A stretch of 64,000 bases of DNA from Pseudobacteroides sp. (GCF_036567765.1 NZ_DATCTU010000122.1:1-64000); one strand, 5' to 3'; shown: positions 26,447 through 36,458, counted from the first letter of the stretch. Made by a program: numbers and translations. The notes: generated by a model from the letters alone, not told the origin.

Positions 26447-26560
26447 ACCGATTCTCCTTTTCTATTTATAGCTAAAACACTAAAGACCATATGACAGCTG
26501 CATATATTGGTTTAAGTATTTTATCATGATTACAAATTAAATCACTTCTTATTTCATTTT

Positions 26561-26589
26561 ATTTTAATTTAAATCCGATGCATAATCAA
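26561..26589 (-). promoter_or_regulatory. Probable promoter of icd
   Basis: On the minus strand TTGATT, 17-bp spacer, TAAAAT, about 115 bp before the icd start. Confidence 0.45.
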
Positions 26590-26607
26590 GTCATATTTAA
26601 AACAAAT

Positions 26608-28623
26608 TCACCAAATGCTATGTGAAAAATCATTGGCTGTTTGGTTAAAATGCTTTGAAACAACATAAAAATCTCTCAAATTTATTACTCCATCCAAATT
26701 GAAATCAGCCGCAGCTTCATACTTTGAGTCTCCTTCTACTGAGTTAAACAAAAGTGCCAGCCGTATAACATCAATCAAATTGATGGTTCCATCCTGATTT
26801 ACGTCCCCGCACCACATAATAATAGGGTTATTCTTCCTTGATACAGACATGTTTTCCAAAACAGCATCGATTTTAATATTGCATTTGAAATAATTAGGCT
26901 TGGTTATAACAATATCATAGCCATCCTCACTTCTTTTCAACCCGCTTAGCTGAAAATATCCCTTTCTGTCTGTAATTGCCCTAATATCGGTTCCCTGAAC
27001 ACTAATGGCAAAACCTTTCAAAACCATAGAATTATCATTTTCGGTAAAAAAGTCAGGTAAAACATATCCGCTTATAGAAACAAATAGGTCGGCAGTTGGT
27101 TTAGAAAGTATTGTAGCTGTTGGTGAGTCAGTGAAAAATGCTGTGGGTGTAGGAGTAGCTGTTGATGTAGGTGTTGTTGTAGGTGTTGCTGTAGACGTTG
27201 TTGTAGGAGTTACGATGAGTGTGGGTGTTGCTGTTATTGTCGCTGTGGTGGTTTGGGTGGATGTCCATGATGGGGTTACCTCTGTTGTTGGTATAGGGGT
27301 AGATGTCCATCCCGGTGTCGATGTTACAGAAACATTATTGTTGTGTACAACAAAAGTCATTGTATCGCCTGCTTCACTGATATCGGTAATTGCAAAACCA
27401 GAGTCTTTGTTATCCCACCATCTTGAACTGGGAGTTGTGTCAAAATCAAACCTGTCTTTGTAGCCGTGATGAAACAAGTCACCATCACCGCCTCCGTTAA
27501 TATTCTTCTCAAGCTCAAATAATCCATCAGCTTGCTCTAGTGATACCTTATAATGCCTGTCACTCGCCATTTCCTGGTAGTCGTTGTTTCCATTAACATC
27601 TACATGCCATATAGCTAAGCCCTCATCAGGCATATCGGACCATCTTCCTTTTTTAGCAATACACTCAACCACAAAAAACTCATTTGCATAAGGTCCATAG
27701 TATACAAAAACATCGGGGGAATTGGCATTGATTGTCACCTTCGTCTTATCCGGTAGATCATTTAGCTTGATAACTCTTCCCCATTCTGATACTATACCTC
27801 TTAAAAACGCATTAGGCGGTTGAGGATTTGTTTTGCCGGTGGTTCCCATAACGCAGTACTTCCCTACTCCATATGAATCATCCTCATAGTCGTAAAGATC
27901 CGGATAATTGAAAAGCAAATGGCAATTCTCATGAACTAAAGTGCCTATAGCCGGACTTGCACCTATATTGCTAATCTGATATTTGCTAATATAAGCATCA
28001 CCGATATAAAACTTATCAATTTCTCCTTGACGGGGCCAAAGACCTACACCCCAATAAACATTTCGCTCCCCCGCATATAACACGTTAACTGCAATTAACA
28101 TTTTATTATTATCTGTAGTAATCTTTGAAAAATCAAACCCGCTTTGCTTCATAAATTGGAGTGCCTCGCTGACAAGTTCCTTGTCCCTGCCCTTGGCATT
28201 TATGTCATTATAGTAAGACTTGGGCTTTTGTGCTCTGTAATAGCCGTATACATTGTTTGTGTATAGAAGCTTACGTTCCGATATATCAAAAAAGTAATCT
28301 CTCATTGACCCGTTATTGCCAAATCCGTTATACCCTGCCTTATTAATGAGGTCGCCCATTTCTTCCTTAGGAATCTCCCCAGGGCAATCTGAAAAGTCAA
28401 TGAGTATAGTTAAGCCGGTAACCTCCTTATATGTCGGTGTATTTGAATCGTCTGAACCGGATTCATTACCATTCAAAAAGTTTTGGTTTTTTGGGCTGTT
28501 TGTTGATGCATAAGATTGTGCTAAAAGGCTAATTAAAAATATCATTACTACTGCTGCAATAAAAGAAAGCTTTATGCTTTTAAAATTAAAGCAGCCGGAT
28601 ATATTGGAAAAAATTTTCCCCAT
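26608..28623 (-). CDS. Secreted M6-like metalloprotease with type I dockerin
   Basis: Cellulosome-associated protease of 671 aa. The ATG at 28623 is chosen because GGGAGGTG lies six bases upstream; longer in-frame starts have none. A signal segment (about 20-45) precedes the M6-like domain (immune inhibitor A type) with zinc motif HENCH near 230-234 followed by PDLYD. A Thr/Ser/Pro-rich linker spans about 430-505. A carboxypeptidase-regulatory-like beta module (about 515-598, GYFQLSGL) leads to a dockerin (about 600-664) with two calcium loops, DVNQDGTINLIDV and DFNLDGVINLRDF. The same module plus dockerin occurs in the GH3 enzyme at 53842-56193. It probably binds a scaffoldin cohesin; substrate unknown. 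Confidence 0.9.
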   Translation of the reverse strand: MGKIFSNISGCFNFKSIKLSFIAAVVMIFLISLLAQSYASTNSPKNQNFLNGNESGSDDSNTPTYKEVTGLTILIDFSDCPGEIPKEEMGDLINKAGYNGFGNNGSMRDYFFDISERKLLYTNNVYGYYRAQKPKSYYNDINAKGRDKELVSEALQFMKQSGFDFSKITTDNNKMLIAVNVLYAGERNVYWGVGLWPRQGEIDKFYIGDAYISKYQISNIGASPAIGTLVHENCHLLFNYPDLYDYEDDSYGVGKYCVMGTTGKTNPQPPNAFLRGIVSEWGRVIKLNDLPDKTKVTINANSPDVFVYYGPYANEFFVVECIAKKGRWSDMPDEGLAIWHVDVNGNNDYQEMASDRHYKVSLEQADGLFELEKNINGGGDGDLFHHGYKDRFDFDTTPSSRWWDNKDSGFAITDISEAGDTMTFVVHNNNVSVTSTPGWTSTPIPTTEVTPSWTSTQTTTATITATPTLIVTPTTTSTATPTTTPTSTATPTPTAFFTDSPTATILSKPTADLFVSISGYVLPDFFTENDNSMVLKGFAISVQGTDIRAITDRKGYFQLSGLKRSEDGYDIVITKPNYFKCNIKIDAVLENMSVSRKNNPIIMWCGDVNQDGTINLIDVIRLALLFNSVEGDSKYEAAADFNLDGVINLRDFYVVSKHFNQTANDFSHSIW

Positions 28624-28756
28624 TTTACACCTCCCAACAACGTGATTATTATATTTCATTACATTAAAATATTCAATATAATACTTAAATACCCCCATTA
28701 CCCAGTATTTCCACAAATTTTATACGGACAACATAATATAGATAAGGACATTAATA

Positions 28757-28791
28757 AAAACGAACTGCTAATCATATTAGTAGTTCGTTTT
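28757..28791 (-). terminator. Terminator of glgC-glgD operon
   Basis: AAAACGAACTGCTAAT and ATTAGTAGTTCGTTTT form a 16-bp stem with one mismatch; a T-run follows on the minus strand. Confidence 0.7.
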
Positions 28792-28818
28792 ATATTAAAA
28801 AGTTATTTTTACCTTATA

Positions 28819-29946
28819 CTAAACAACGGTCTTGCGGCCTACTATTATAGGCCATTCATCGTCGCCCTTTAAGTTTTTTCCTTCAGTAATAAGAACATTT
28901 TTATCCATAACGGCATATTGCAGAGTTGATCCTGACTCAATGACAGAGCCTTGCATTATTATACAGTTTTTAATGGTAGCCCCCTTTTTAACGGTAACAC
29001 CCCTAAAAAGGACACTATTCTCTACCGTACCTTCAATAATACAGCCATCTGCGATAATAGAGTTTCTGACCTCCGCCTCATCATTGTACTTAGCAGGAGG
29101 CTCATCCTTTACCTTTGTATATATTTTGCCGCCGTCAACAAACAGCTGACAGCATACATCTGGGTCTAAGAGCTCCATATTGCACCTGTAATACATTTTA
29201 ATAGAGCTTATACTTCTCCAATAGCTCTTAAACTTGTAGCCGTAAATTTTTAGAGAATCAAGCTTTTTAATCAGCACATCCCTCACAAAATCATAATTGC
29301 CGTGAGCAATGCACTCTTCTAAAAGATATATCAAAAGCTCACGCTTTATTACATAAATCCCCATAGATCCTAAAGTTCCTTTAGGCCTTAAGGGCTTTTC
29401 TTCAAAATCTGTAACTCTGTTATTGCTATCAACAGACAGGATGCCCAAAAGCGGCAAATCCTCAGGATATAAATCGCTCATATCCCTGTATGCTATTGTT
29501 ATGTCTGCCCCCTTATCTATATGATAATCGAGCATTTCTTCAAAATTCATCTTAAAGACACTGTTGCCTACCGATACAATTACATACTCCTGGCTGCTTC
29601 TTAGCAAATATGTAAGGTTGTTGTACATGGCGTCTGCGGTACCTTTGTACCATCCTGAGCCATCATCTGAAAGATATGGCGGAAATATAAACAATCCACC
29701 GTTTTTTCTGTCCAAATCCCATTCCTTGCCAGTGCCTAAATGATCCATAAGAGAACGGAAATTATACTGGGTTAGAACCCCAATATTTGTAATACCTGAA
29801 TTAACCATATTAGACAACACAAAATCAATTGCCCTGTACTTGCCACCTACAGGGATAGCTGCTGTAGCCCTTATTGCAGATAACTCCTTCATTCTACTGT
29901 TGTTACCGCCTGTAAGAATAATTCCCATTGCATTTTTCAATCGCAC
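28819..29946 (-). CDS. glgD: Glycogen biosynthesis protein GlgD (ADP-glucose pyrophosphorylase-like)
   Basis: Regulatory partner of GlgC in Firmicutes glycogen synthesis. The 375-aa protein has the nucleotidyltransferase fold start (MGIILTGGN near 7-15) and a C-terminal left-handed beta-helix with hexapeptide-like repeats (about 275-365). The GlgC-type GGxGxRL signature is not conserved (GGNNSRMKEL), as expected for the non- or weakly catalytic subunit. Its GTG start overlaps the glgC stop by 10 bp, with AAAGG six bases upstream; TTG at 29940 is an alternative. The overlap suggests translational coupling. Confidence 0.92.
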   Translation of the reverse strand: MRLKNAMGIILTGGNNSRMKELSAIRATAAIPVGGKYRAIDFVLSNMVNSGITNIGVLTQYNFRSLMDHLGTGKEWDLDRKNGGLFIFPPYLSDDGSGWYKGTADAMYNNLTYLLRSSQEYVIVSVGNSVFKMNFEEMLDYHIDKGADITIAYRDMSDLYPEDLPLLGILSVDSNNRVTDFEEKPLRPKGTLGSMGIYVIKRELLIYLLEECIAHGNYDFVRDVLIKKLDSLKIYGYKFKSYWRSISSIKMYYRCNMELLDPDVCCQLFVDGGKIYTKVKDEPPAKYNDEAEVRNSIIADGCIIEGTVENSVLFRGVTVKKGATIKNCIIMQGSVIESGSTLQYAVMDKNVLITEGKNLKGDDEWPIIVGRKTVV

Positions 29947-31217
29947 ACACCGCCTTTAAATACACTTTTGCCTGACGGAACATTAAGTGAACAATAATCG
30001 TCAGTAGTAACAAATCTATCTATAACAACGTTCTTGCCAAGCTCTGCAGCGTCCGGAACATACGAGCTCTCGCCCACTACAGTAATTCCTGAGTAGTAAA
30101 TAGCCGGCTTTAAATCGTTAGGAACCACTTCACCAGTTCCTATTTTGACATCATCACCTATTATTACGTTTTCTCCCAATATGCTCTTGTTTATATGGGA
30201 ATTTGCTCCTATTTTACAATTTGTCATTATTATGGAATCCTCAATTACAGTGTTCTCATCAATAAAGACTCCTGGAAAAATGACAGAATTGCGAACCGTA
30301 CCGTAAATCATACAGCCTTCTGTAACTATAGAGGTTTTTATAATTCCATTAGGCCCTATATAATGGGCAGGCTTTATTGGATTTGGTGTATATATCCTCC
30401 ATGTAGGGTCAAAAAGATTGAATATTGGTACCCTTTGTATAAGGTCCATATTTGACTCCCAGAATGCCTGAATAGTGCCTACATCCCTCCAGTAACCCTG
30501 GAACTGATAGGCCCACATTTTCTTGCCGTCATTTAACATATTAGGTATGATGTTTTTTCCGAAATCATTCTCTGATGCAGGATCGTCATTATCCTTGACC
30601 AGATATTCCCTCAAAACTTCCCAAGTGAAAATATAAATACCCATAGATGCAAGTGTGCTCTTCGGATTTTTGGGTTTTTCTTCAAATTCGATTACTTTTC
30701 CATTAGGATCAGTATTCATAATACCATACCTGCTTGCCTCATCATAAGGCACATCAATAACCGATATGGTTGCATCTGCATTGTTCTTCTTATGTGCCTC
30801 CAGCATACGGGAATAATCCATTTTATAAATATGATCACCAGATAGAATAACAACATACTCCGGAGAAATTTTATCGACAAAATGGATGTTCTGGTAAACC
30901 GCATTTGCAGTTCCCTTATACCACTCACCCGCTTCTTCCTTCATATAGGGTGATAGAATTGTAACTCCACCGTTCATCCTATCAAGGTCCCAGGGCTTTC
31001 CGATACCGATATGTGCATTAAGCTCCAAAGGTTGGTACTGTGTCAGGACTCCAACAGTTTCAATTCCTGAGTTTATACAGTTACTTAGGGAAAAATCAAT
31101 TATTCTGTATTTCCCGCCGTATGAAACAGCTGGCTTTGCGACATTCTTAGTGAGGACTCCGAGTCTGCTTCCTTGACCGCCTGCTAATAATAGTGCTATC
31201 ATTTCCGTTTTACTCAT
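29937..31217 (-). CDS. glgC: Glucose-1-phosphate adenylyltransferase
   Basis: Makes ADP-glucose from glucose-1-phosphate and ATP, the committed step of bacterial glycogen synthesis. The protein is 426 aa from ATG 31217, which has GGGGAG eight bases upstream. It keeps the signature LLLAGGQGSRLGVLTK, the KPAV-GGKYRIIDF substrate region, SGDHIYKMDY and the C-terminal beta-helix. The reading frame is open further upstream to 31331 without a ribosome binding site. First gene of glgC-glgD. Confidence 0.95.
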   Translation of the reverse strand: MSKTEMIALLLAGGQGSRLGVLTKNVAKPAVSYGGKYRIIDFSLSNCINSGIETVGVLTQYQPLELNAHIGIGKPWDLDRMNGGVTILSPYMKEEAGEWYKGTANAVYQNIHFVDKISPEYVVILSGDHIYKMDYSRMLEAHKKNNADATISVIDVPYDEASRYGIMNTDPNGKVIEFEEKPKNPKSTLASMGIYIFTWEVLREYLVKDNDDPASENDFGKNIIPNMLNDGKKMWAYQFQGYWRDVGTIQAFWESNMDLIQRVPIFNLFDPTWRIYTPNPIKPAHYIGPNGIIKTSIVTEGCMIYGTVRNSVIFPGVFIDENTVIEDSIIMTNCKIGANSHINKSILGENVIIGDDVKIGTGEVVPNDLKPAIYYSGITVVGESSYVPDAAELGKNVVIDRFVTTDDYCSLNVPSGKSVFKGGVCD

Positions 31218-31240
31218 GAAATCATCTCCCCATAAAAGAT

Positions 31241-31269
31241 ATAGTAATATATTCTTGGAGGGTTTACAA
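31241..31269 (-). promoter_or_regulatory. Probable promoter of glgC-glgD
   Basis: On the minus strand TTGTAA, 17-bp spacer, TACTAT, 24 bp before the ATG, which implies a short leader. The rest of the 313-bp gap 31218-31530 shows only AT-rich sequence and the divergent promoter at 31432. Confidence 0.45.
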
Positions 31270-31431
31270 TACTTTTTACACATAAATTGCATTAAATTAT
31301 TATAAATCCCAAATGAAATTTTACTGCTCAATTAATATTTTTGAATGATATACAAAATATATACCCCAGGTAAATATTTATATCGAATAATTCGTTAGTA
31401 TACTTTATATTTTTTTATAAATTTTACCTCA

Positions 31432-31460
31432 TTGATATTTTGCTCTTAAAATTGTAATAT
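31432..31460 (+). promoter_or_regulatory. Sigma-A promoter of oxidoreductase gene
   Basis: TTGATA, 17-bp spacer, TAATAT, about 70 bp before the ATG at 31531. Confidence 0.65.
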
Positions 31461-31530
31461 TAGTAGTAGGACTAATCAAGTAATATTTTAAATAAATGTT
31501 AAAATTTTTACGCATTTAGGGAGGAATAAT

Positions 31531-32505
31531 ATGAAACCCGTAAAGCTTGGCATATTAGGCTGCGGAATCGCCGCAAAGGACCTTCACTGGCCTGCACTCA
31601 AACAGCTTAAGGATAAGTTCGAAATTGTTATGGTATGCAACCATACTGTAGAAAAAGCAAAGGAATTTGCCCAAATGGCGGGAAATGTTCCCTATGTAAC
31701 AGACTACAAGGAAGTTTTGGCAAATCCCCAAATTGAAGCCGTCAGCATTTTGCTTCCCATACACTTAAATTATGAGGTAACGAAAGAGGCTCTTGATGCA
31801 GGCAAGCATGTAATAGTTGAAAAGCCTATTGCAGCTAATATGAAAGAAGCAGAAGCCATGCTGGGATTTGAAGAAAAGTATAAAACTATAATGACAGTGG
31901 CTGAAAATTTCAGATATGATCCACTAAACATAAAAATCAAAGAACTTTTGGACAGCGGAAGCATTGGAACGCCTTATTCTGCATTCTGGGACTGCTTTGA
32001 CCTTTTGGAAACCAGCAATAAATATGCCAAGACCCAGTGGCGTATCAAGCACCAATACCCCGGCGGTTTTATAACAGACGGAGGAGTACATAACATGGCT
32101 GTCTTCCGCGATCTTTTTGGAGAAATAGATTCAGGAAAAGCCATTACAAAGAGCATAAATCCTGAATTGGGAGAAATCGATTCAATGAGCTTTCTCTTCA
32201 ACACCTCTCAAAACGTGAGTTGTGTATTTAATTACTACTTCAGCTCAATGGGGCATCAAGAAAGAAAGCTTAAAATACTTGGAACACAAGGAACTATGGT
32301 AGTGGAAGGTAAAAACATAACCATCAAGAAGGTAAATTCGCCTGATTATGTAGAAACTGTTCAGTCTGAAGGCGGATACAAGGAAGAGTTTGAAAACTTT
32401 TATGGTGCAATTAGAAACGGCGAGAAGGTTAAAAGTACATTCCTTGAAGCTTACAAGGACCTTAAGGCATTACTTGATGCTCTGGAAGCTGCAGAAAATC
32501 TCTAA
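31531..32505 (+). CDS. Gfo/Idh/MocA family oxidoreductase
   Basis: NAD(P)-dependent sugar or cyclitol dehydrogenase-like enzyme, 324 aa, cytosolic. The Rossmann start GILGCGIAAKDLHWPAL, the EKPIA motif (about 93-97) and the catalytic-domain motif GGFITDGGVHNMAVFRD are typical; the HNMAVF His would be catalytic. GGGAGGA precedes the ATG. Specific substrate cannot be read from sequence. It stands alone with its own promoter and a shared terminator. Confidence 0.9.
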   Translation: MKPVKLGILGCGIAAKDLHWPALKQLKDKFEIVMVCNHTVEKAKEFAQMAGNVPYVTDYKEVLANPQIEAVSILLPIHLNYEVTKEALDAGKHVIVEKPIAANMKEAEAMLGFEEKYKTIMTVAENFRYDPLNIKIKELLDSGSIGTPYSAFWDCFDLLETSNKYAKTQWRIKHQYPGGFITDGGVHNMAVFRDLFGEIDSGKAITKSINPELGEIDSMSFLFNTSQNVSCVFNYYFSSMGHQERKLKILGTQGTMVVEGKNITIKKVNSPDYVETVQSEGGYKEEFENFYGAIRNGEKVKSTFLEAYKDLKALLDALEAAENL

Positions 32506-32549
32506 GGAATTTTGCAAACTTTGATAGTCGTAATAAGAAACCTAAACAT

Positions 32550-32593
32550 AATCTATAGCCTTTAGGCCTTAGCATAGATAAAGGCTATAGATT
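32550..32593. terminator. Bidirectional terminator
   Basis: AATCTATAGCCTTT and AAAGGCTATAGATT are perfect 14-bp arms between convergent genes (oxidoreductase and dut). No long T-run on either side, so efficiency is uncertain. Confidence 0.6.
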
Positions 32594-32607
32594 AAATGTA
32601 AAACTAT

Positions 32608-33108
32608 TCAGTTTGTACCGGTGGAGCCAAATCCGCCTCCGCGATTGATGCCTATATCCTTAACAGAGTCCACCACTTCAAGTTCAATTTGAGGAACAAC
32701 CTGCAAAGTTATCTGGGCAACCCGGTCTCCCTTTTTAATAGAATACGTTCCGTTAATATTACCTATGCTGCTGATAGGCAGCAAATCATCAGTATCCCTT
32801 TTAGTTGATGTGTTGGTCATAATAATCCCAACCTCATCCCTATAACCACTGTCAATGGTACCCGGGCTGTTTGAAACCCTGAGCGGTGTTTTATAGGATA
32901 TACCGCTTCGAGGTCTCACCTGCAACTCGTACCCATTTGGAATTGCAACCTTAAGTCCTGTAGGTATAATAACCGTTTCCCCAGGCTCTATTACCACATC
33001 TTCTGCTGCTAATATGTCCATCCCTGCATCTCCATGTCTGGCATACTCAGGAAGAGATACGCCTTTTCTACAAATTTCTACAAAAATTTTAACCCCTTTT
33101 GAATGCAT
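32608..33108 (-). CDS. dut: dUTP diphosphatase
   Basis: Hydrolyses dUTP to dUMP and PPi, keeping uracil out of DNA and feeding dTMP synthesis. The 166-aa trimeric-type protein shows the five motifs: DAGMDILA, RPRSGIS, GTIDSGYRDEVGI, KGDRVAQI and the C-terminal RGGGFGSTG. A loop of about 12 residues between motifs 3 and 4 is slightly longer than usual. GAGGT lies six bases before the ATG. It is 21 bp after the U32 gene and probably cotranscribed. Confidence 0.95.
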   Translation of the reverse strand: MHSKGVKIFVEICRKGVSLPEYARHGDAGMDILAAEDVVIEPGETVIIPTGLKVAIPNGYELQVRPRSGISYKTPLRVSNSPGTIDSGYRDEVGIIMTNTSTKRDTDDLLPISSIGNINGTYSIKKGDRVAQITLQVVPQIELEVVDSVKDIGINRGGGFGSTGTN

Positions 33109-33129
33109 TTATACCTCAATCCTCTCATT

Positions 33130-35541
33130 TCATATAAATTTTTTTATCAACTTATCAATATCATCATTACTCTCATCCCATATATTAAATCTGAATGTCT
33201 CAATTCCGATTATTTTAAGCTCCCCCACACACTCAGGTATAGAAAGCCTGTCCGAACTTAAAATTGTGCTCCTGCAGTCTATTCTGTCACACAAAACAGG
33301 AAATCGGGCTCCTATCCTATCCTTTAGATCATATCTACCCTCGCAAGGGCTTTGCTTACATTCCTTGCCTGACTCCTTTTTTCCCACTACACAGCCCACA
33401 GGACAATACTCACTTACCATAACAGGAAGCCTTCCGTATACAATTACCTCTTTATCCATATAACTGTCCTTAGCCATTTCTTTTAGATGCTCAAGGTTCA
33501 ATTCGGGGGACAATACGGCCCCATCTACCCCCAAACCATGTAACTGGGCTAAAGTCGCACTGTTAAATATATTAAAACTATGATCACACCTAAGCTTAAT
33601 CCCCGGAGCGTCCTTTACATATTTGAGCTGCCCTATATTGCCCAAAAGAATTCCATCTATAATTCCGCTTTTAATGATACCTGGAAGCTTTGACTTTATG
33701 AGCTTATCATAATTTCCCCTTGTAATGGCGGGAAGTGCTGCGTATATACTACAGCCCTTTTGTTTTAATTCATCAAAATACCTTAAGTTTTCCTGATTCA
33801 AAAGCTCCTTAAAAGGTATATATATTATATCTGCCTTAAATAAAGCATTATTTTGGTATTTTTTATTCCAGCTGTAAATATAGATAGAAATTTTAACATT
33901 ATTTTTTTCTTTTCGACTATTTCCCGGGAAATCAAACAAACATTTTCCCCATTCCCCAACCGATTCCGACCTTTTTTTAGTATCGACTGCTGCTTTTATA
34001 TTGTAAAGCTCATCTAAAGCTTTTCTTCTTAAGTTATTAATTTCACTTACAGGTACCGTAAGACCCTCCTCCAGCTCCACATCCAACCTTCTGAATTTAA
34101 AGGGTGCATTTCCTGTCTTGTAAAGCTGTTCCTCTACCCTTTCCCTGGCTATTGGCCTATTTAATGCTATTTCCGGCATCTTTTCAGAGATAACCTCTAT
34201 ACTATTTTTCCCGTCGGATATTCTGAGAACTACGGGGGAATTCTGTCTAATTGATATTACCCCTTCTATCATGACTTTTCGAATACTGGTCTTGCCGCTA
34301 AAAGTCTCTGCTGCTCGCATATTCAAAGCCTTGCTTGATGTTCTGTAGACCTTTCCACCCTTGGGTATATTTCCTTTTATGTCCCCAATATAGGCTATAT
34401 CGCCCTTCCGTGCAAAGTTCTTCTTTCCGTCTTCTGTTTTTATATATGTTACAACGGTTCCCGGATTTATTTCCTCCCCGTTTAACACCTCAATTCCATC
34501 TCCTATGGACAAGTCTTCATTCATTTTCATCTTTATACTGCTTGACTCTTTATTGAAAGAGATGACATTTCCTATATGGATACCCCAATTCTTTGGCTTT
34601 TCATAGCACATCATATCGCTTCCTGTTTTGCCTTTGAGATATCCCTCCGAAAAGCCTCCTCTGTTAAAGGCCTGCATTAATTCTTTTACGTCGTTTTCTT
34701 TTTCTTGTTCAGATATCTTACTAAATTGGCTATTGGAGTAAAGATCTATATATTTCCTGTATATTCTAACAACAGTAGCTACATACTCAGGTTGCTTCAT
34801 TCTTCCTTCTATCTTAAGGGAAGCAGCACCAGACTTAAGTATTTCACCAAGAAGCGTTATGGAGCTCAAATCCTTCGGGCTTAAAAGGTAACCTCTTTTT
34901 ATTTTTGCCTGACTATCTAAATCACCTGAAGCCATTTCATAGGGAAGCCTGCAAGGCTGTGCACATCTACCCCTGTTACCGCTTCTTCCTCCTATCAGGC
35001 TGCTCATGAGACATTGCCCCGAATAGCTGACACATAATGCTCCATGGATAAAAATCTCTGTTTCTATAGATGAATTATTTGAAATGTCTGAAATCTCCTG
35101 AATTGATAGCTCTCTTGCAAGTACAACCCTTTTAAATCCCAGTTCTTCGAGGACCTTCACACCTTCTTTGTTATAAACCGTCATCTGTGTGCTGGCATGT
35201 ATATCCAGCTCAGGTATGTATTTCCTGAGCATCCGTGCCAATCCTAAATCCTGCACAATTATCCCGTCTATTCCGGAAAGATAGGCATCTAAAGCCACTT
35301 TTAAAGCTTCTTCCAGTTCATTGTCCAGAATGAGTGTGTTTAATGCAAGATAAACCTTCACACCTCTTACCCGGGCATATTTAAGAGCTTCCATAAGAAG
35401 CTCCCTGTCGAAATTGCCGGCATTCTGCCTGGCACTAAAGTATTTACTTCCAAGATAAACCGCATCGGCACCATTTTCCACTGCCCCTAAAAAGGACTCC
35501 CAGTTTCCTGCAGGTGCAAGTAATTCAATCTCCTTCTTCAT
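33130..35541 (-). CDS. Peptidase U32 family protein (RlhA/YhbU-like, long form)
   Basis: Long U32 protein of about 803 aa from ATG 35541, with AGAGG seven bases upstream; the open frame extends to 35607. It starts with the family hallmark ELLAPAGNWE, followed by GADAVYLG. The cysteine-rich U32 signature is clear (GALCVSYSGQCLMSS, GNRGRCAQPCR). A C-terminal region carries more Cys (CPVGC, CKQSPC) that could bind an Fe-S cluster. Some relatives (RlhA) hydroxylate a 23S rRNA cytidine, others are called collagenase-like proteases; the former seems more likely for this length, but this is inference. Operon with the upstream metalloenzyme gene. Confidence 0.88.
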   Translation of the reverse strand: MKKEIELLAPAGNWESFLGAVENGADAVYLGSKYFSARQNAGNFDRELLMEALKYARVRGVKVYLALNTLILDNELEEALKVALDAYLSGIDGIIVQDLGLARMLRKYIPELDIHASTQMTVYNKEGVKVLEELGFKRVVLARELSIQEISDISNNSSIETEIFIHGALCVSYSGQCLMSSLIGGRSGNRGRCAQPCRLPYEMASGDLDSQAKIKRGYLLSPKDLSSITLLGEILKSGAASLKIEGRMKQPEYVATVVRIYRKYIDLYSNSQFSKISEQEKENDVKELMQAFNRGGFSEGYLKGKTGSDMMCYEKPKNWGIHIGNVISFNKESSSIKMKMNEDLSIGDGIEVLNGEEINPGTVVTYIKTEDGKKNFARKGDIAYIGDIKGNIPKGGKVYRTSSKALNMRAAETFSGKTSIRKVMIEGVISIRQNSPVVLRISDGKNSIEVISEKMPEIALNRPIARERVEEQLYKTGNAPFKFRRLDVELEEGLTVPVSEINNLRRKALDELYNIKAAVDTKKRSESVGEWGKCLFDFPGNSRKEKNNVKISIYIYSWNKKYQNNALFKADIIYIPFKELLNQENLRYFDELKQKGCSIYAALPAITRGNYDKLIKSKLPGIIKSGIIDGILLGNIGQLKYVKDAPGIKLRCDHSFNIFNSATLAQLHGLGVDGAVLSPELNLEHLKEMAKDSYMDKEVIVYGRLPVMVSEYCPVGCVVGKKESGKECKQSPCEGRYDLKDRIGARFPVLCDRIDCRSTILSSDRLSIPECVGELKIIGIETFRFNIWDESNDDIDKLIKKFI

Positions 35542-35578
35542 CCTAAACCTCTTCATTATGTGCATTGCAGCACTTTTA

Positions 35579-36454
35579 TCATTTTTTGTCCAATATTTGT
35601 AATGCAAAGGGCATTATATCAGTCAGGGATTCTACAGTTAAGTCGGTAACTTGAGGTACTTTACCCATTATTATTGTAGGAACTTTATTAAAGGTATGAG
35701 TTTTAACCGTCACATCCTCAATATTACCGTGATCGCTGGCAATAATCAAAACATCCTCTTCAAAATCTATCAGCTTTATAAGTGCACCTATAAATAAATC
35801 CAGCTTTTCGATTACTTTGGAGGCTTCCTCCATATCGGCCTTATGCCCTACCAAATCGGTCATAAAATGCTCAAAAAGGGTAAAATCATAATCCCTGCTT
35901 ATTTTATACAGCCGTAAAGCAGCTTCCTCGGGTGTGATAATCTCTACATCATATCCGCTATTTCTTAAGATCTCCCCCGTTATGTCATGATAGACCCCAT
36001 TTCCCTTTTTATAATCCTCTACGGTTCTAAATGCTATTTTGCTCGAATGGGTCATAACGGAAGTAACAGACGGCCTGTACCTTCTTTCCTTTGGATCATG
36101 CATTTTTACAAGGTATTCTTCCCTATATACATTAGAATTAGTCACCCTGTACCCTCTTTTTATAATCTCAGAAAAAAGATTGGATTTTGTAATGATCTTT
36201 TTAAGGCTTACAGTAGGTTGTCCGCTTAAATGCCTGCCGAGAATCATGGATGCGTTTTGGGCTGTAAAAATTGCCGTCTGGCCTGTAGCACTCTGGGGAA
36301 GGCCCGGGACACCAAGGCTGGCATCGGTAGCAAAAACTTTGCAGTTTTTCAGTATGTATTGTATATTTGAAGCCTTTGCCGACTTTAGAGGGTTCTTTGA
36401 CTCTTCATCCTCACCAATACCAAACCCATCTATAAAAAGGAAAATCATTCTCAT
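35579..36454 (-). CDS. Alkaline phosphatase superfamily metalloenzyme (phosphomutase-like)
   Basis: Predicted two-metal phosphotransfer enzyme, 291 aa, related to phosphopentomutase and cofactor-independent phosphoglycerate mutase. The metal-binding ends are present: FLFIDGFGIG at the start and ASDHGNIEDV near 240; the central SATGQTA would supply the nucleophile region. It is much shorter than true iPGM (about 510 aa), so the exact substrate is unknown. AGAGGT precedes the ATG. Genes 36851 to 32608 follow each other with small gaps, so this is probably one operon. Confidence 0.8.
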   Translation of the reverse strand: MRMIFLFIDGFGIGEDEESKNPLKSAKASNIQYILKNCKVFATDASLGVPGLPQSATGQTAIFTAQNASMILGRHLSGQPTVSLKKIITKSNLFSEIIKRGYRVTNSNVYREEYLVKMHDPKERRYRPSVTSVMTHSSKIAFRTVEDYKKGNGVYHDITGEILRNSGYDVEIITPEEAALRLYKISRDYDFTLFEHFMTDLVGHKADMEEASKVIEKLDLFIGALIKLIDFEEDVLIIASDHGNIEDVTVKTHTFNKVPTIIMGKVPQVTDLTVESLTDIMPFALQILDKK

Positions 36455-36458
36455 GATT

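Noticed and set aside
27005..27463. Plus-strand Val/Gly-rich reading frame of about 150 codons
   Set aside because: It mirrors the Thr/Pro linker of the metalloprotease on the other strand and has no promoter or ribosome binding site.
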